NCBI GenBank assembly: GCA_944326685.1
Contig: CALVEV010000024.1
Location: forward strand, 1 to 64,000
DNA: 64,000 nt
Source: Candidatus Gastranaerophilales bacterium
GTDB taxonomy: Bacteria > Cyanobacteriota > Vampirovibrionia > Gastranaerophilales > Gastranaerophilaceae
Direction of reading: 5' to 3'
A model generated the notes under the pieces. The model was not told where the DNA came from. It saw only the letters and a list, made by a program, of their open reading frames with translations, and did not search any database. Of this stretch, positions 37,177 through 45,339 are shown one piece after another. Each line of letters starts with the position of its first letter. Position 1 is the first letter of the stretch. The position numbers and the translations under genes are program-made.

Positions 37177-38769
37177 ATGAATAAGATTCAAATTAAAGCA
37201 GAAATTTTAACGTTAATTACAAAATTACAAACAACTACAGCAGTTTCAGATGAAATGTTTGCTCTTCTTGATGCTGAAGAAGACAAGCAAGCTGTTATGG
37301 ATGTTTTATTAAAAGAACTTGCTAGAGCTAAAGAACAAAAAGCTTTTGTAATTTGTTATATGCTTACAAGATTATTTAATAAAGATATGCTTAATTCTTC
37401 TCTTAGAGAATTTATCAGAACCCCCAAAATTAATGATTATGCAAAAATGGTAGCATTCAATCTTTTAAGAGATATTGGAAGTGAAATACAATACGATGAA
37501 GTAAATGGTTATTTTACTGAGTTTGAACAAATTGTAGACGAAGAAACAAAGCAACTTCTAAACACTGCTATTATGAATCCAGAAGCTCAAATCGATTTTA
37601 TGGATTTCTTATTAGCATTACCACCTGAAGAACAAATGATTTTAATTAAATCATTAAACGAAGATTATAGCCACGATGCTCTTGCTAATATACTAATTCC
37701 AATATTCTTATATAATCCAAAATCTGATTTGGCAAAAGAAGTTATTACTTTATTAGCAAATTCAAAATCTCAATTAGCATTTCACGCTTTTGAAGATGCT
37801 AAAGAATATGTATCAGAAGATTTATTCCCTTTAATTAATAAAGGATTATCAACTCTAAAAATAGCAGGTGTAAGAGTTGACAACACTATTGAATTTTACA
37901 AAGAAATACTAAAAGCATCTAAACCTTATAAATCATATATTAGTTATCCTGATGGGCACGGGAACAATGCAATAGTATTCTCTAGAAAAAGACCTGATGA
38001 GACATTGCAATTTGTTGCAATGGTAATCAACGATAAATATGGAGTCCTAGATTGTTTTGGGTTTAATGAAATAACTGAGTTTGATTTTAGTCGAATTATT
38101 GACAGATTTTTCGGAGAAAATGGAAAAGTTGAAATTGATCCAAGAGTTTTAAAATATCTAATTGATGAAGCTGAAAAATTATCAAGATACAATATGGATG
38201 TTCTACCTTATGAATATGTTTGTTGGAAAAACATACTACTTGATATAGAACCTAAACAACCTAACTGTAGTATTGCACCAAAAGAAATAACTAAAGAAGA
38301 AATAGATAATATAGCATTATTGGATTTTGTCCAACATTGGTTCTATGATACTGAAACATCTGATGGTTTTAAAGTTTTTATTGAAAAATTAAATAAAGAA
38401 CTTTTAAAAAATGAATTCAATGTAGATTATGATAATTATATTAAAGCCCACTTTGAAACGGTATATACTGAAGAAGAAAAAATATTATGGGACAGAAGAT
38501 TCTATTTTTCAGCATACTTAAGTGAATTAAGAGCAAAGAATTCTGAGTCTCAATTATTATTATCATTACAAGGTAACACTGAATTTCTAAGAAATATTCT
38601 AAGAAAAAGTATTTATGAATATTACGTTGGTCAACGTTGGTTACTAGCAAATACAAAGAATACAAAATCAATGTTTAACAGAAACAATGATAAAGGCTCT
38701 ATTGGACTTGAATTAATGCAACTTGATATGATTATTGCATCAATTGAAAATATATGGGTTAAAGCATAA
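37177..38769 (+). CDS. Unknown 530-aa protein, mostly helical, HEAT-like N-half
   Basis: No family recognised. No signal or membrane segment; cytosolic. Residues 1-235 are helical in pairs (LKELARAKEQKAFVICYML; FNLLRDIGSEIQ; ITLLANSKSQLAFHAFEDA), as in HEAT/ARM-like solenoids. Residues about 235-330 look like an alpha/beta domain (YISYPDGHGNNAIVFSRKR; VAMVINDKYGVLDCFGF). The C-terminal 200 residues are helical and acidic. The frame begins 3 nt after the zinc-finger gene and ends 1 nt before ruvX, so it is translated with them. A solenoid next to a detached ClpX domain may serve as its partner; that is inference. Confidence 0.75.
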   Translation: MNKIQIKAEILTLITKLQTTTAVSDEMFALLDAEEDKQAVMDVLLKELARAKEQKAFVICYMLTRLFNKDMLNSSLREFIRTPKINDYAKMVAFNLLRDIGSEIQYDEVNGYFTEFEQIVDEETKQLLNTAIMNPEAQIDFMDFLLALPPEEQMILIKSLNEDYSHDALANILIPIFLYNPKSDLAKEVITLLANSKSQLAFHAFEDAKEYVSEDLFPLINKGLSTLKIAGVRVDNTIEFYKEILKASKPYKSYISYPDGHGNNAIVFSRKRPDETLQFVAMVINDKYGVLDCFGFNEITEFDFSRIIDRFFGENGKVEIDPRVLKYLIDEAEKLSRYNMDVLPYEYVCWKNILLDIEPKQPNCSIAPKEITKEEIDNIALLDFVQHWFYDTETSDGFKVFIEKLNKELLKNEFNVDYDNYIKAHFETVYTEEEKILWDRRFYFSAYLSELRAKNSESQLLLSLQGNTEFLRNILRKSIYEYYVGQRWLLANTKNTKSMFNRNNDKGSIGLELMQLDMIIASIENIWVKA

Positions 38770-38770
38770 T

Positions 38771-39169
38771 ATGAACAAAATTATGGCTTTAGATATCGGG
38801 ACAAAACGAATTGGAGTTGCATTAAGTGATTTTCTCCATATAACCGCTAATGCTCACTCTTGCGTATTAAGAGAGCCTGAAAATGAAGCAATAAGCAAAA
38901 TAATTGAAATAGCAAAAGAAAATAAAGTTGAAACAATTGTTATAGGTGTTCCTGTAAATATGGATGGTTCTTATGGATTCCAATCGGAGGATTGCAAAAC
39001 TTTTGCTGGTAAATTAAAAGATTTTGATATAGTATTTGAAGATGAACGATTAACATCAGAACAAGCTGAAGAAAATCTAAGAAAACGAAAAATTGATTTT
39101 CGCAAAAATAAAGAACTTGTTGATATTGAAAGTGCTTGTATAATTTTAGAACAATATTTAAGAAAGTGA
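38771..39169 (+). CDS. ruvX: RuvX/YqgF putative pre-16S rRNA nuclease
   Basis: RNase H-fold nuclease (YqgF) acting in 16S rRNA 5'-end processing, formerly called a Holliday-junction resolvase. 132 residues starting MNKIMALDIGTKRIGVALSD, with D8 the first metal ligand. Later motifs are VIGVPVNMDGS, DERLTSEQAE and DIESACIILEQYL, the last containing the C-terminal Asp. The start is taken at 38771 because conservation begins there; an in-frame upstream ATG lies within the preceding gene. Confidence 0.93.
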   Translation: MNKIMALDIGTKRIGVALSDFLHITANAHSCVLREPENEAISKIIEIAKENKVETIVIGVPVNMDGSYGFQSEDCKTFAGKLKDFDIVFEDERLTSEQAEENLRKRKIDFRKNKELVDIESACIILEQYLRK

Positions 39170-39177
39170 GACATAAT

Positions 39178-39447
39178 ATGACTGCAGATATGAACGAAGA
39201 CCAAATTATTGAAACAGTAACTGAAGATGGCGAAGTTGTCCAATTCAAATTATTTGACATCATTGAATTTGAAGAAAAAGAATATGCTTTACTTTTACCA
39301 ATAGAAGAAAATGATGATGAGGATAGCGAAATTGTTTTAATGCGTCTTACTAAAGAAGATGATGACTACTTATTTGAAACAATTGACGATGATGATGAAT
39401 TTGAAAGAGTATCAGAATATATTGAAAGTATAGATGATGAGGAATAA
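39178..39447 (+). CDS. DUF1292/YrzB-like small acidic protein
   Basis: 89 residues, very acidic. EDQIIETVTEDGEVVQFKLFDIIEFEEKEYALLLPI matches the DUF1292 (YrzB) pattern of a small beta protein, followed by an Asp/Glu-rich C terminus. Function unknown. The order ruvX then yrzB-like is also seen in Firmicutes, which supports both assignments. The start at 39178 follows AAGTGAG with suitable spacing; an upstream ATG in ruvX is rejected. Confidence 0.8.
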   Translation: MTADMNEDQIIETVTEDGEVVQFKLFDIIEFEEKEYALLLPIEENDDEDSEIVLMRLTKEDDDYLFETIDDDDEFERVSEYIESIDDEE

Positions 39448-39451
39448 GTAA

Positions 39452-40789
39452 TTGTTAGAAAAATTTACTGAACAATCTGTAAATACAGTATCTGAATCGC
39501 AAAATTATGCGATAGAACTAGGAAGTTCTGAAGTTTCTCCAGAGCATTTATTATATGCGTTAGTTAAAGAAGCAAAAGGAATTCCTTTAAGATTATTTAA
39601 AAACGCAAATATAACAATAGAAAACATTGATGAACAAATAAAAAAATATGTTTCTCAATCTTCTAACAAATTTTCACAACTTCCATTTAATAATAATTAT
39701 AAAGAAATTCTCAAAAAATCTATGGATATGGCAAAAATTTCAGGGCACCAAAATATAATGTTTGAACATTTATTTTTAGCTCTATTGTCAGATAAAAATT
39801 CAAATATTCAAAGAATTTTAGAAGAATTTGATTTTGATACATTCAAAGCAAAAGATTTATTAAGTAAACTTGTTCAAAAGAAACAAAAACGTTTAGAACA
39901 TCCTGAAGGAGAGGAAAAAGAACGAAAAAATATTGTAGATTATATTTATGACGACTCAGAAGTTGCTCCAATATTTGCACGAGCAATATCAAAATTATCT
40001 ACATCTGATTATGAAATATTAGGTACTGAACAAATATTAGCATCTATTTTAGAAGATTCCGATTCAAATTTATCAAAAATATTTGAAACTTTTGGAGTCA
40101 CAGCATTAAGTTTTGATGAGCAATTAAAAACAATTAATTCTAGAACAGCAGAATATGATTCTAAAAGAGTTGTATTTACTCCAAAAGCATTTGTTGCAAT
40201 GAGTACAGCTCTTCAGATTGCAAAAGAATTAGGGTCATCAAAAGTTTTACCTGAACATTTAGCATTAGGTATTTTAAAAAGCAAAAAAGGTGTAGCATAT
40301 GATGTTCTTGAACAATTAAATGTAAAAGAAGAAGACTTAGTTAATGCAATCATAAAACCTATTGAAAAACAAATGCCAGAAACACTTGTTATACTTAAAT
40401 TAGCAAAAGAAGAAGCTAGAAGAATTGGGAAAAAAGTAGTTGGAACAGAAATGCTTCTTTTAGGTATAATTTCAGAAGGTGCTGGTGTTGGAGCTAGAGT
40501 TTTAAATAAATTAGAAATAACATTACAAGATGCAAGAAAAATCATTGAATCTCAATTAGGTTATGGAAATGATTATTTTGATAGTGAAATCGTTTTCACT
40601 AAACGTGCTAAAGCGGTTCTTGAAAGAGCTTGGGAACTAGCGAAAAAAGAAAATAGGGATAGAATTGCATCAGAAGATTTATTGTTGGCTATTACAGCAG
40701 ACCCATCAGCACTTGCGATGAAAATATTAGAACAACTTGGTGTCGATGCTGTAGAAATTAAATATGGTATATTAAAAGAGATTGAATAA
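39452..40789 (+). CDS. Stand-alone Clp N-domain protein with six Clp-N half-repeats
   Basis: 445 residues made almost entirely of Clp-N repeats, the substrate/adaptor-binding module at the front of ClpA/ClpB/ClpC. Six half-repeats are visible, beginning near 5, 75, 172, 246, 306 and 374, each with the pattern A-x(n)-EHLLYAL followed by a second helix pair (for example SSEVSPEHLLYALVKEAKG and FTKRAKAVLERAWELA). That equals three complete N domains. Neither AAA+ module nor Walker motif is present and the frame ends cleanly. It starts with TTG, with AGGA upstream, 4 nt after the DUF1292 gene. It could bind Clp substrates or adaptors without unfolding them; that is inference. Confidence 0.88.
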   Translation: MLEKFTEQSVNTVSESQNYAIELGSSEVSPEHLLYALVKEAKGIPLRLFKNANITIENIDEQIKKYVSQSSNKFSQLPFNNNYKEILKKSMDMAKISGHQNIMFEHLFLALLSDKNSNIQRILEEFDFDTFKAKDLLSKLVQKKQKRLEHPEGEEKERKNIVDYIYDDSEVAPIFARAISKLSTSDYEILGTEQILASILEDSDSNLSKIFETFGVTALSFDEQLKTINSRTAEYDSKRVVFTPKAFVAMSTALQIAKELGSSKVLPEHLALGILKSKKGVAYDVLEQLNVKEEDLVNAIIKPIEKQMPETLVILKLAKEEARRIGKKVVGTEMLLLGIISEGAGVGARVLNKLEITLQDARKIIESQLGYGNDYFDSEIVFTKRAKAVLERAWELAKKENRDRIASEDLLLAITADPSALAMKILEQLGVDAVEIKYGILKEIE

Positions 40790-40791
40790 TT

Positions 40792-42126
40792 TTGAAAGAT
40801 AAGATTTTATATTTTCTAAATAAGCATAATCTTTATAATAAAACACTTATTGTTGGTTTTTCTGGTGGACACGATTCAATGTGCCTTTTAGATATATTAT
40901 ATAAATTAGAAAATACAACAAATATAAAATTAATTGCAGCACATTTCAATCATAATTGGCGAGGAGAAGAGTCAAAACAAGAACAAGATGTTTGTAGAAA
41001 ATTTTGTGAAGATAGAAATATTACTTTTTATACTAAAACAGCATCTCTTAATATGAAACAATCAGAAGCAGTCGCAAGAGCAATGCGATATGATTTTTTT
41101 GATAAAGCAATAAAAGAATTTAATGCTGATGGATTAATAACTGCGCATAATAAAAATGACAATGCCGAAACTGTTTTATATAGAATAATAAAAGGCACAG
41201 GAGTAAAAGGGTTAAAAGGTATTGCCGAAAAAAGAGATTACATATATAGACCACTATTAGATATAACAAGAGATGAAATTGATTCATACTGCGCAGATAA
41301 TAATTTAATTCCAAATAATGATTCATCTAATGAAAATATAAAATATAAAAGAAATTTTATAAGACATAAATTATTACCATTAGCAACAGAAATTAACGAA
41401 AATGCAATCGATTCTATAGTTTCTTTATCAAAAATTGCAACAGATGAATCAAGTATTATTGATGAATATATGAAATACATCAAATCAGCAGTAATGCAAG
41501 ATGCGAGTATATTAACACCTAATTATCTAGCATTATCTGAACCTGTAAAACGAAGATTATTATATGATTTGATAACATCATATAATATTGATTATGATTC
41601 TGAAAAAATCTATAATTTGTATGAATTTATAAAAGATAATATATCCTCAAATAGTGGAGTTAAAATATCACTAACTAAAGGGTTATGGTTATATGTAAGC
41701 TCTAGAATTATAGAAATTATTACAAAAACAGAAAAAGTAGAAGATGAAATTTTAGTTAGATTAGAAGGGACTTATGAAATAGGTAATAAAATTTTTGAAA
41801 TTTCAACATATGCAGGTGAAAATATTGAAGAATTTCCTGATGACAATTCATATACTGCATTTATAAATCTTGGTGATATAGATTTAGATTTCACTTTAAG
41901 AACTCGCAGAGATGGAGATATTATTAACCCTTTAGGTATGACTGGAAGCATGAAATTAAAAAAATATTTAATTTCTAAATCGGTTCCACAACATAAAAAA
42001 GATGATTTAATTTTATTATGCAAAGATAATGAAGTTCTTTGGGTTGCAGGATTAGGTTTAAGTAATAAAATTCATGTAAAAGATACACCTACTCATAAAA
42101 TTAGCTTAAGAGGTAAAAAATTATGA
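40792..42126 (+). CDS. tilS: tRNA(Ile)-lysidine synthase
   Basis: Modifies C34 of tRNA-Ile(CAU) to lysidine. 444 residues with the PP-loop ATP pyrophosphatase motif FSGGHDSMCLL (23-33), AAHFNHNWRGEE, and ITAHNKNDNAETVLYRIIKGTGVKGL. They are followed by TilS-specific domains, including C-terminal NPLGMTGSMKLKKYLISKSVP. It starts with TTG, 2 nt after the preceding gene, and overlaps hpt by 4 nt (ATGA). The tilS-hpt pairing is widespread in bacteria. Confidence 0.95.
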   Translation: MKDKILYFLNKHNLYNKTLIVGFSGGHDSMCLLDILYKLENTTNIKLIAAHFNHNWRGEESKQEQDVCRKFCEDRNITFYTKTASLNMKQSEAVARAMRYDFFDKAIKEFNADGLITAHNKNDNAETVLYRIIKGTGVKGLKGIAEKRDYIYRPLLDITRDEIDSYCADNNLIPNNDSSNENIKYKRNFIRHKLLPLATEINENAIDSIVSLSKIATDESSIIDEYMKYIKSAVMQDASILTPNYLALSEPVKRRLLYDLITSYNIDYDSEKIYNLYEFIKDNISSNSGVKISLTKGLWLYVSSRIIEIITKTEKVEDEILVRLEGTYEIGNKIFEISTYAGENIEEFPDDNSYTAFINLGDIDLDFTLRTRRDGDIINPLGMTGSMKLKKYLISKSVPQHKKDDLILLCKDNEVLWVAGLGLSNKIHVKDTPTHKISLRGKKL

Positions 42127-42656
42127 TGATAACACCAGATGATATACATGTTTTATATTCAGAAGAAGATCTTCAAAAAAGAATAAAAGCATTGGCTGAA
42201 GAACTAAATAAACACTATAACGGAGAAGAAATTTTTGCAGTATGTGTACTTAAAGGTTCTGTTATGTTCTTCACTGATTTAGTAAAACATTTAACAATGC
42301 CTTTGAAAATGGAATTTATTAGATTGTCTAGTTACGGTTCAAATTACTCTTCATCAGGAAAAGTTAAAGCCGTAAATTTATCTTTACCAGACATAAATGA
42401 TAAAAATGTCTTAATAGTAGAAGATATAATTGATACAGGGCATACAGCTAAATTTTTATTAGATTTTATTGGACACAATTTTAAAACTAAATCTACAAAA
42501 TTCTGTTCTTTATTAAACAAAAAATCAAAAAGAGTTGTTGATGTGGATGCGGACTTTTCTGGTTTTATTGTTGAAGATAAATTTTTAGTAGGTTATGGAT
42601 TAGACTTTGAAGGTTTTTACCGTAATATCCCATATATAGGTTATGTCGATGTATAA
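42123..42656 (+). CDS. hpt: Hypoxanthine phosphoribosyltransferase
   Basis: Purine salvage: hypoxanthine (and often guanine) plus PRPP to IMP/GMP. 177 residues with CVLKGSVMFFTDL (PRPP loop I region), the PRPP-binding motif VLIVEDIIDTGHTAKFLL (about 98-115) and the C-terminal VEDKFLVGYGLDFEGFYRNIPYIG. Length and motifs match the type I family. It overlaps tilS and the following cytidylyltransferase gene, so the three are translationally linked. Confidence 0.95.
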   Translation: MMITPDDIHVLYSEEDLQKRIKALAEELNKHYNGEEIFAVCVLKGSVMFFTDLVKHLTMPLKMEFIRLSSYGSNYSSSGKVKAVNLSLPDINDKNVLIVEDIIDTGHTAKFLLDFIGHNFKTKSTKFCSLLNKKSKRVVDVDADFSGFIVEDKFLVGYGLDFEGFYRNIPYIGYVDV

Positions 42657-43296
42657 TGTAGCTTTTATTCCTGTAAGAAAAGGAAGTAAATCAATTATTA
42701 ATAAAAATATAAGCCCAGTAAATAATAAACCATTAATATACTGGACAACCTTAGCAGCTCAAGTATCTAATCTTGATAAAGTTTATGTTTCAACTGATGG
42801 AGAAGATATAAAAAAGACTGTAGAAGAATTTGGTTTTAGTAAAGTTGAAGTAATATCAAGAAGTGAATATTCTTCATCAGACACAGCAACCTCAGAAACA
42901 GCATTGATAGAATTTTGCGAAAATTATAAATTTGATAATGTCGTATTCTTACAAGCAACATCTCCATTAACTACTGCTGTAGACATAAATAAAGCATTAG
43001 AAAAATATTTGAAATCCGATAAGAAATCATTAATTTCTGCTGTAAAACGATCACAATTTATATGGGGTGTAAATGGAGAGCCATTAAATTATAATCCACA
43101 AAACAGGCCAAGAAGACAAGATTGGGATGGATATTATATTGAAAATGGAGCTTTTTATATTTCATCAAGAGAAAATATTTTGAAATCACAATGCAGAATA
43201 ACTCCTCCTGTAGATTTTTGGGAAATGAATGATAAAACACTATTTGAAATAGATAATCCTCAAGATATTAAATTAATTGAAAAACTATTTAATTAA
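42649..43296 (+). CDS. CMP-sugar (acylneuraminate-type) cytidylyltransferase
   Basis: Activates a nonulosonic or related acid sugar with CTP; GT-A fold, 215 residues. The nucleotide motif is IPVRKGSKSIINKNI (about 7-21, family R-x-G-S-K-x-I-x-x-K-N). YVSTDGEDI and LQATSPLTT follow, and GYYIENGAFYI marks the active site. Both NeuA (sialic acid) and PseF/LegF-type enzymes look like this. No sialic, pseudaminic or legionaminic synthase gene is in the window, so the sugar is open. The start at 42649 has AGGT at proper spacing; ATG 42643 does not. Confidence 0.85.
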   Translation: MYNVAFIPVRKGSKSIINKNISPVNNKPLIYWTTLAAQVSNLDKVYVSTDGEDIKKTVEEFGFSKVEVISRSEYSSSDTATSETALIEFCENYKFDNVVFLQATSPLTTAVDINKALEKYLKSDKKSLISAVKRSQFIWGVNGEPLNYNPQNRPRRQDWDGYYIENGAFYISSRENILKSQCRITPPVDFWEMNDKTLFEIDNPQDIKLIEKLFN

Positions 43297-43306
43297 ATTT
43301 ATTCAT

Positions 43307-43334
43307 TTGTCTTTTCATTTAAAATAGTTATAAT
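43307..43334 (+). promoter_or_regulatory. Promoter of the exported HEALH protein gene
   Basis: -35 TTGTCT (43307-43312), 16-bp spacer, -10 TATAAT (43329-43334). Leader about 27 nt with AAGAGAG before ATG at 43368. Confidence 0.55.
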
Positions 43335-43367
43335 AATAAAATATAGAGATTTATTAAGAGAGTGATT

Positions 43368-44039
43368 ATGAAAAGATTTATATTAACATTATTATCAATA
43401 ATATTTATAACAACACCTGCGTTCTCTTGGGGAGATCCAGAACCTGTTCCTCCAACAGTTAAATTACCGTCTAAATATACACCAGAGTATATCAAATACA
43501 TAACAGAAGAATACAAATGTACAGGGAAACATGAACTTATTTATGTCGCTATAGATATGTTAAAAGGTACAGAAGGAGATTTTTCAAGAAAAGCATTATT
43601 AGGAAATAACTTATCAGGTTATCCGGTAAAAATAGAATTTAAAGATTTATCAACAATAAACAAAGATTATGCGGATTTCGATGCTATAGGTTGGAAAAAA
43701 AGAAATAAATTATATATTTATATAAATCCCAAACATCAATATGCACCACCAGGAGCTCTTGCAGCATTATTAGCACATGAAGCTTTGCATCAAGATGAAT
43801 ATAATTCATTGTCTGAAGAAACTTATGCTTGGACTATGGAAGCTGCAGTTTGGTGTGAAATGAGAGATTTATATCCTGAATCAAATAAAGAAGATGATCC
43901 TTTAGTTAAACGTGAAAACACCTTAAAACAATTATTTGAAAAAGGCGGATACACAAATCAATACATTAAAAAAGCAGTATATGCGAATAAAGGATATCAA
44001 GGACTACCATTGACATCTCCAGGTTTTCAAGAACTATAA
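43368..44039 (+). CDS. Exported putative zinc metallopeptidase (HEALH), 223 aa
   Basis: The family is not recognised. Signal peptide MKRFILTLLSIIFITTPAFS, with cleavage after AFS. The mature protein has a central helix GALAALLAHEALHQDEYNS containing HExxH (two His and Glu of a zinc site). It is followed 10-20 residues later by EETYAWTMEA, whose Glu could be the third ligand, as in gluzincins. A cysteine pair (one before, one after the motif) could form a disulfide. A peptidase or a zinc-binding cell-envelope protein are both possible. The start is ATG 43368, with AAGAGAG upstream; an in-frame GTG two codons earlier overlaps the ribosome site. Confidence 0.7.
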   Translation: MKRFILTLLSIIFITTPAFSWGDPEPVPPTVKLPSKYTPEYIKYITEEYKCTGKHELIYVAIDMLKGTEGDFSRKALLGNNLSGYPVKIEFKDLSTINKDYADFDAIGWKKRNKLYIYINPKHQYAPPGALAALLAHEALHQDEYNSLSEETYAWTMEAAVWCEMRDLYPESNKEDDPLVKRENTLKQLFEKGGYTNQYIKKAVYANKGYQGLPLTSPGFQEL

Positions 44040-44060
44040 AAATAATTACCTTATTGTGTA

Positions 44061-44089
44061 TTGATTAATATTTTTCCTTGATGTTAAAT
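44061..44089 (+). promoter_or_regulatory. ctpA promoter (predicted leaderless)
   Basis: -35 TTGATT (44061-44066), 17-bp spacer, -10 TTAAAT (44084-44089) preceded by TG. ATG at 44096 follows after 6 nt, and no Shine-Dalgarno sequence is present. Confidence 0.55.
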
Positions 44090-44095
44090 TAACTT

Positions 44096-45322
44096 ATGAT
44101 AAAAAAACAAGGTTTCATTTTTATATTAACAATATTGATATTATTTATTGCCAATCAATTATTTGTAGGCTTTTTATCAGGACCGCCAAACCTTAATCCT
44201 GATAACCTTACAAATAAAACACAAATTAAACCTCAAAAATTATTTGAAAGAACTTGGAAAGAGATAAATTCTGGATTTTATGATTCAACTCTAAATTCTC
44301 AAGATTGGTCATATTGGAAAAAGCATTATAAAGGCAAAATAAAAACAGATGAAGATGCTAAAGTTGCAATAGATACAATGATAGCAAGTTTGGATGATGA
44401 TTATTCTAAGTACTTGAATAAAAAAGAATATGCAGAACAAAATAGTTCTATAGAATCTAAAATTTCAGGTATCGGAGTAAACATAATGAACGATGCAGGA
44501 AAAATAATTGTATTTAGTGTTTTAGATAATACTCCAGCTAAAGAAGCAGGAATTAAAGCTAACGATATAATACTTAAAGTTGATGGTAAAAATGTCAGTG
44601 GAATGAATATTGCAGATGTTGCAAGCTTAGTTCGAGGTAAAGAAGGCTCAACAGTTACACTTGAAATCCAAAGAAAAAACAAAAAGATTATAAAATCAGT
44701 TAAAAGAAAATCAATAAAAATTGAATCTGTCAAATCTTCTGTAAAAAAAGATATTGGATACATACAAATATCCAGTTTTATCGCAACATCAACCCCAACT
44801 GAATTTCTAACAGCGTTAGAAAAAACAAAAGATACTAAAGGGCTAATACTAGACTTGAGAGGAAACACAGGAGGCTTATTAGCAAATGCCATTTTTGTTG
44901 CTAATATGTTTTTAGATAAAGGAACTATCGTTAACATTGTTTCACGAGATGGCAAAGTTGAAAATATTAAAGCTCAAAATAGTTCAATAATAATTGATAA
45001 GCCTGTTGTGATATTAGTAGATGGAGCGAGTGCAAGTGCAAGTGAAATTTTATCAGGAGCATTAAAAGATCATCATAAAGCCGTACTTGTCGGAACAAAA
45101 ACATTTGGTAAAGGAATGGTTCAAAGAATTATACCATTACCAAACTCAACAGGTTTAAACCTTACAATAGCAAAATATTTGACTCCTAATGGTTCGGATA
45201 TAAATAAAAAAGGTATTACCCCTGACTATATTATTAAATATAGCGAAAAAGACTTTATTGCACATAAAGACCCACAAAGAGAAAAAGCTGAAAAATTACT
45301 ATCAGAAATGATTGTTAAATAA
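44096..45322 (+). CDS. ctpA: Carboxyl-terminal processing protease (S41)
   Basis: Periplasmic or membrane-anchored serine protease, 408 residues. An N-terminal hydrophobic helix (7-22) acts as signal anchor. A PDZ domain covers about 120-200 (GIGVNIMNDAGKIIVFSVL...AKEAGIKANDIILKVDG). The S41 catalytic domain has YIQISSF, DLRGNTGGL, nucleophile Ser in DGASASASEILSGAL and Lys in GTKTFGKGMVQ. In cyanobacteria and relatives this family processes exported or envelope proteins; no substrate can be named here. Confidence 0.92.
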   Translation: MIKKQGFIFILTILILFIANQLFVGFLSGPPNLNPDNLTNKTQIKPQKLFERTWKEINSGFYDSTLNSQDWSYWKKHYKGKIKTDEDAKVAIDTMIASLDDDYSKYLNKKEYAEQNSSIESKISGIGVNIMNDAGKIIVFSVLDNTPAKEAGIKANDIILKVDGKNVSGMNIADVASLVRGKEGSTVTLEIQRKNKKIIKSVKRKSIKIESVKSSVKKDIGYIQISSFIATSTPTEFLTALEKTKDTKGLILDLRGNTGGLLANAIFVANMFLDKGTIVNIVSRDGKVENIKAQNSSIIIDKPVVILVDGASASASEILSGALKDHHKAVLVGTKTFGKGMVQRIIPLPNSTGLNLTIAKYLTPNGSDINKKGITPDYIIKYSEKDFIAHKDPQREKAEKLLSEMIVK

Positions 45323-45324
45323 TA

Positions 45325-45333
45325 TGCTATAAT
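45325..45333 (+). promoter_or_regulatory. uvrC extended -10 promoter (predicted leaderless)
   Basis: TGC followed by a perfect TATAAT (45328-45333) forms an extended -10 box. The ATG at 45340 is 6 nt further, and no ribosome site or clear -35 is visible. The promoter straddles the ctpA stop region. Confidence 0.65.
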
Positions 45334-45339
45334 TAACAT

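Noticed and set aside
38735..38770. Longer N terminus for RuvX
   Set aside because: It lies inside the preceding gene and the conserved protein starts at MNKIMALDIG (38771).
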